Made by a program: the position numbers and the translations under genes | NCBI GenBank assembly: GCA_035527975.1 | Contig: DATKZM010000021.1 | Span: 72,136 to 136,135 of the forward strand | Length of the DNA stretch: 64,000 nt | Source: DATKZM01 sp035527975 | GTDB lineage: Bacteria; Pseudomonadota; Alphaproteobacteria; JAPULJ01 | Direction of reading: 5' to 3' | The notes under the pieces: generated by a model | The model's database searches: none | The model's input: only the letters and a program-made list of their open reading frames with translations | Told to the model about the DNA's origin: nothing | In this document: one piece after another, positions 62,467 through 64,000 of the stretch | Numbering within the stretch: the stretch's first letter is position 1 | How the letters are laid out: every line of letters begins with the position of its first letter

Positions 62467-62679
62467 ATGCAGACGGCACCGCATCGTATAAGTCTCGTGC
62501 TCGAGCACGCCTCGGCTACCGAGCGCTCATATGACGACGAGGACTCGTGGTTTGTCGTGGCCTACGAGATTTTGGATAGTGGCAAGCGCCAACGAGCCAC
62601 GCTAAGGCGGTGCCAAACTCGTGAGCAGGCAGCCGATGCGCTTGGCTCTCTATGGCAAGAGATTACGAGTCCGAGTTGA
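62467..62679 (+). CDS. small hypothetical protein
   Basis: 70 aa from ATG 62467 (AAGG upstream). RISLVLEHASATERSYDDEDSWFVVAYEILDSGKRQRATL. Soluble, acidic middle; no family recognised. Its 3' end overlaps the HsdR-like fragment. Confidence 0.45.
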   Translation: MQTAPHRISLVLEHASATERSYDDEDSWFVVAYEILDSGKRQRATLRRCQTREQAADALGSLWQEITSPS

Positions 62680-62920
62680 ATATGCGTTCCACGAGGGTGT
62701 GCCGTTCGCGATCCTTACTGATGGTCAGCAATGGCAATTCTTCTTGCCGGGCGAGCGAGGCGATTATTCTGAGCGCCGGGTCTACAAACTCGATCTGGCC
62801 GAGCGCGACCCGATAGAGGCGTCCTCGATACTCACCGCCCGTTTCGGGCGATGGCACCCCGCTACGGTGCGGAACCTGATCCATCGAGCAAATGCCGACA
62901 GTTTTCCTTGCGCGAGCTAG
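62621..62920 (+). pseudogene. chimeric fragment: HsdR-like piece joined to a recombinase tail
   Basis: The first part (EYAFHEGVPFAILTDGQQWQ, then FFLPGERGDYSERRVYKLDLAERDP) resembles the N-terminal region of type I restriction R-subunit-like nucleases. At about 62827 it switches to ILTARFGRWHPATVRNLIHR, clearly homologous to the C-terminus of the recombinase at 58767-59498, then stops. Two unrelated gene pieces fused in frame, marking a recombination scar. Confidence 0.6.
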
Positions 62921-62974
62921 GGTGTTGACGGCCATTTCTATCGAACGCCACGGAACCAATGGTAAATAGCGACG

Positions 62975-63649
62975 ATGTGCGGACGTTACACTCAGCATGC
63001 TCCATGGAAAGACCTGTTCGAGTATTTCAACCTACTCGGACCCCCTCGGAACGTCCGCGCGCGCTACAACATCGCGCCGAGCCAAGACGCACCGGTAATC
63101 AGACGGACTGAGCCTGGAGACCGCGAACTCGTCATGATGCGGTGGGGTCTTGTCCCGTTCTGGGCGAAGGACCTCAAGATCGGCTACAGGACGATCAATG
63201 CCCGCTCAGAGACTGTCGCTGAGAAACCATCCTTCCGCGCTGCCTACAAACAGCGTCGCTGCCTGATCCCTTCGACCGGGTTTTACGAATGGATGAAGAC
63301 GCCAGAGGTCAAGGTTCCCTACCACATCGTTCCGACTGACGGCTTGTGGGCCTTCGCTGGGCTGTGGGAACGATGGGACAAAGGCGACGACGGCCCAATC
63401 GAGACCTTCACGATCATCACGACTGAGGCCGCCAAAACCATCACGCACATCCACCCTCGGATGCCTACGATCCTTGAGCCGCACGATTATGATGGGTGGC
63501 TCGATACCGAGGCCGACACAGACAGTCTTGCCGACCTTGCAAAGACACAGTTCCCCAACGAAAAGATGCGGGCACATCCAGTAAGCACACGCGTCAACAC
63601 GCCGAAGAACGACGAAGCTGAGCTGATCGAGGAAGTAGAGGTGTCTTGA
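62975..63649 (+). CDS. SOS response-associated peptidase (SRAP/YedK family)
   Basis: 224 aa. Forms covalent crosslinks with abasic sites in ssDNA (family knowledge). Catalytic Cys2 in MCGRYT, Asn in INARSET, Glu in GFYEW, and His in HPRMPTIL. Intact within a decaying region. Its stop overlaps the TTG start of DIYR copy 3 by 4 bases. Confidence 0.92.
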   Translation: MCGRYTQHAPWKDLFEYFNLLGPPRNVRARYNIAPSQDAPVIRRTEPGDRELVMMRWGLVPFWAKDLKIGYRTINARSETVAEKPSFRAAYKQRRCLIPSTGFYEWMKTPEVKVPYHIVPTDGLWAFAGLWERWDKGDDGPIETFTIITTEAAKTITHIHPRMPTILEPHDYDGWLDTEADTDSLADLAKTQFPNEKMRAHPVSTRVNTPKNDEAELIEEVEVS

Positions 63650-63846
63650 TCTCCGAGCGCGACATCTATCGGACCGCTAACCTGATGATCCGCAAACTCG
63701 GTTCGGAGGCGCATATTCATGCGGCCATGCGTGCCGATGAGTTTCTCGACAAAGGCGACTTAGACGGCCAGCGCACTTGGCTACGCATAATCAAGGCCAT
63801 CGAGGAATTGAGATCGACCGACCGTGGCGATGCGCAGCTGAACTAA
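63646..63846 (+). CDS. small 'DIYR' protein, copy 3
   Basis: 66 aa from TTG 63646, overlapping the SRAP stop (TTGA). ERDIYRTANLMIRKLGSEAH, AAMRADEFLDKGDLDGQRTW, LRIIKAIEELRS. Third copy of the family, translationally coupled to SRAP. Confidence 0.68.
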   Translation: MISERDIYRTANLMIRKLGSEAHIHAAMRADEFLDKGDLDGQRTWLRIIKAIEELRSTDRGDAQLN

Positions 63847-63882
63847 GTCCGCTTTCCCCCGGTGGTCTCAACTGATGGACGC

Positions 63883-63915
63883 AACACTTTATCTTAAACG
63901 GCAAGATGGAGTGTT
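63883..63915. promoter_or_regulatory. inverted repeat at the start of the IS30-like element
   Basis: AACACTTTATCTT and AAGATGGAGTGTT pair with two mismatches over 7 bases, just before the transposase start. Part of the element's left end; the exact terminal repeat cannot be fixed. Confidence 0.45.
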
Positions 63916-63920
63916 TTGTG

Positions 63921-64000
63921 ATGGCAGGAATTTATCGACCAGGTTTGACAGCGGCACAGAAAGCCGAGTTATGGGATCGCTGGCAGCGCGGAGAATCGCT
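63921..64000 (+). mobile_element. IS30-type transposase, N-terminal part (runs off the window)
   Basis: ATG 63921 begins MAGIYRPGLTAAQKAELWDR WQRGESL, the helix-turn-helix start typical of IS30-group transposases. The rest lies beyond the window. Confidence 0.65.

Overview
This 64 kb window is GC-rich chromosomal DNA from an alphaproteobacterium. Three things point there: a circularly permuted (two-piece) tmRNA gene, a reverse-strand block argB-engB-yidC-yidD-rnpA-rpmH, and alphaproteobacterial families such as DUF2336, DUF1194, extensin-like carboxypeptidase and SspB-alpha. I cannot fix the genus; a free-living member of the Rhodospirillales/Hyphomicrobiales type would fit.

Layout. 1-6.1 kb: start of dapD and a pyrimidine 5'-nucleotidase (reverse), then a forward EAL / GGDEF / DUF2336 cluster. 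6.2-11.1 kb: argB, engB, yidC, yidD, rnpA, rpmH, reverse, most of them overlapping or a few bases apart. 11.4-16.5 kb: a VTT membrane protein, a secreted Cys-rich repeat protein, a histidine kinase, and panB-panC separated by a palindromic intergenic repeat. 16.5-25.6 kb: a degenerate protein kinase, an EamA transporter, gpt, a gamma-glutamyltransferase-family enzyme, a small lipoprotein, a DUF1194 protein, a MITE-like element abutting a cation/proton antiporter gene, a ribbon-helix-helix protein and fumC. 25.6-32.4 kb: metabolic and hydrolase genes ending in sspB, with the tmRNA gene ssrA just upstream of sspB on the same strand. 32.9-35.7 kb: a two-gene unit made of a ketosynthase III fused to a haem-oxygenase-like di-iron domain plus an uncharacterised partner; this is the best candidate for an undescribed biosynthetic system. 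35.7-46.6 kb: a guanine-type deaminase, thyX, an L,D-transpeptidase, an extensin-like protein, mrp, hflK-hflC, a Do-type protease and miaA. 46.7-56.3 kb: ilvB-ilvN-ilvC, then the shape operon mreB-mreC-mreD-mrdA-mrdB.

At 56.5 kb a tRNA-Lys(CUU) with its terminator marks an abrupt change. From there to the window end the DNA is a mosaic of small orphan genes, gene fragments and frameshifted remnants (OLD-family nuclease, DUF5681-like, HsdR-like), one intact serine recombinase, a truncated second recombinase tail, three copies of a small 'DIYR' protein, an SRAP-family protein and the start of an IS30-type transposase. This looks like a decaying integrated element next to the tRNA gene. No CRISPR array and no rRNA were seen.
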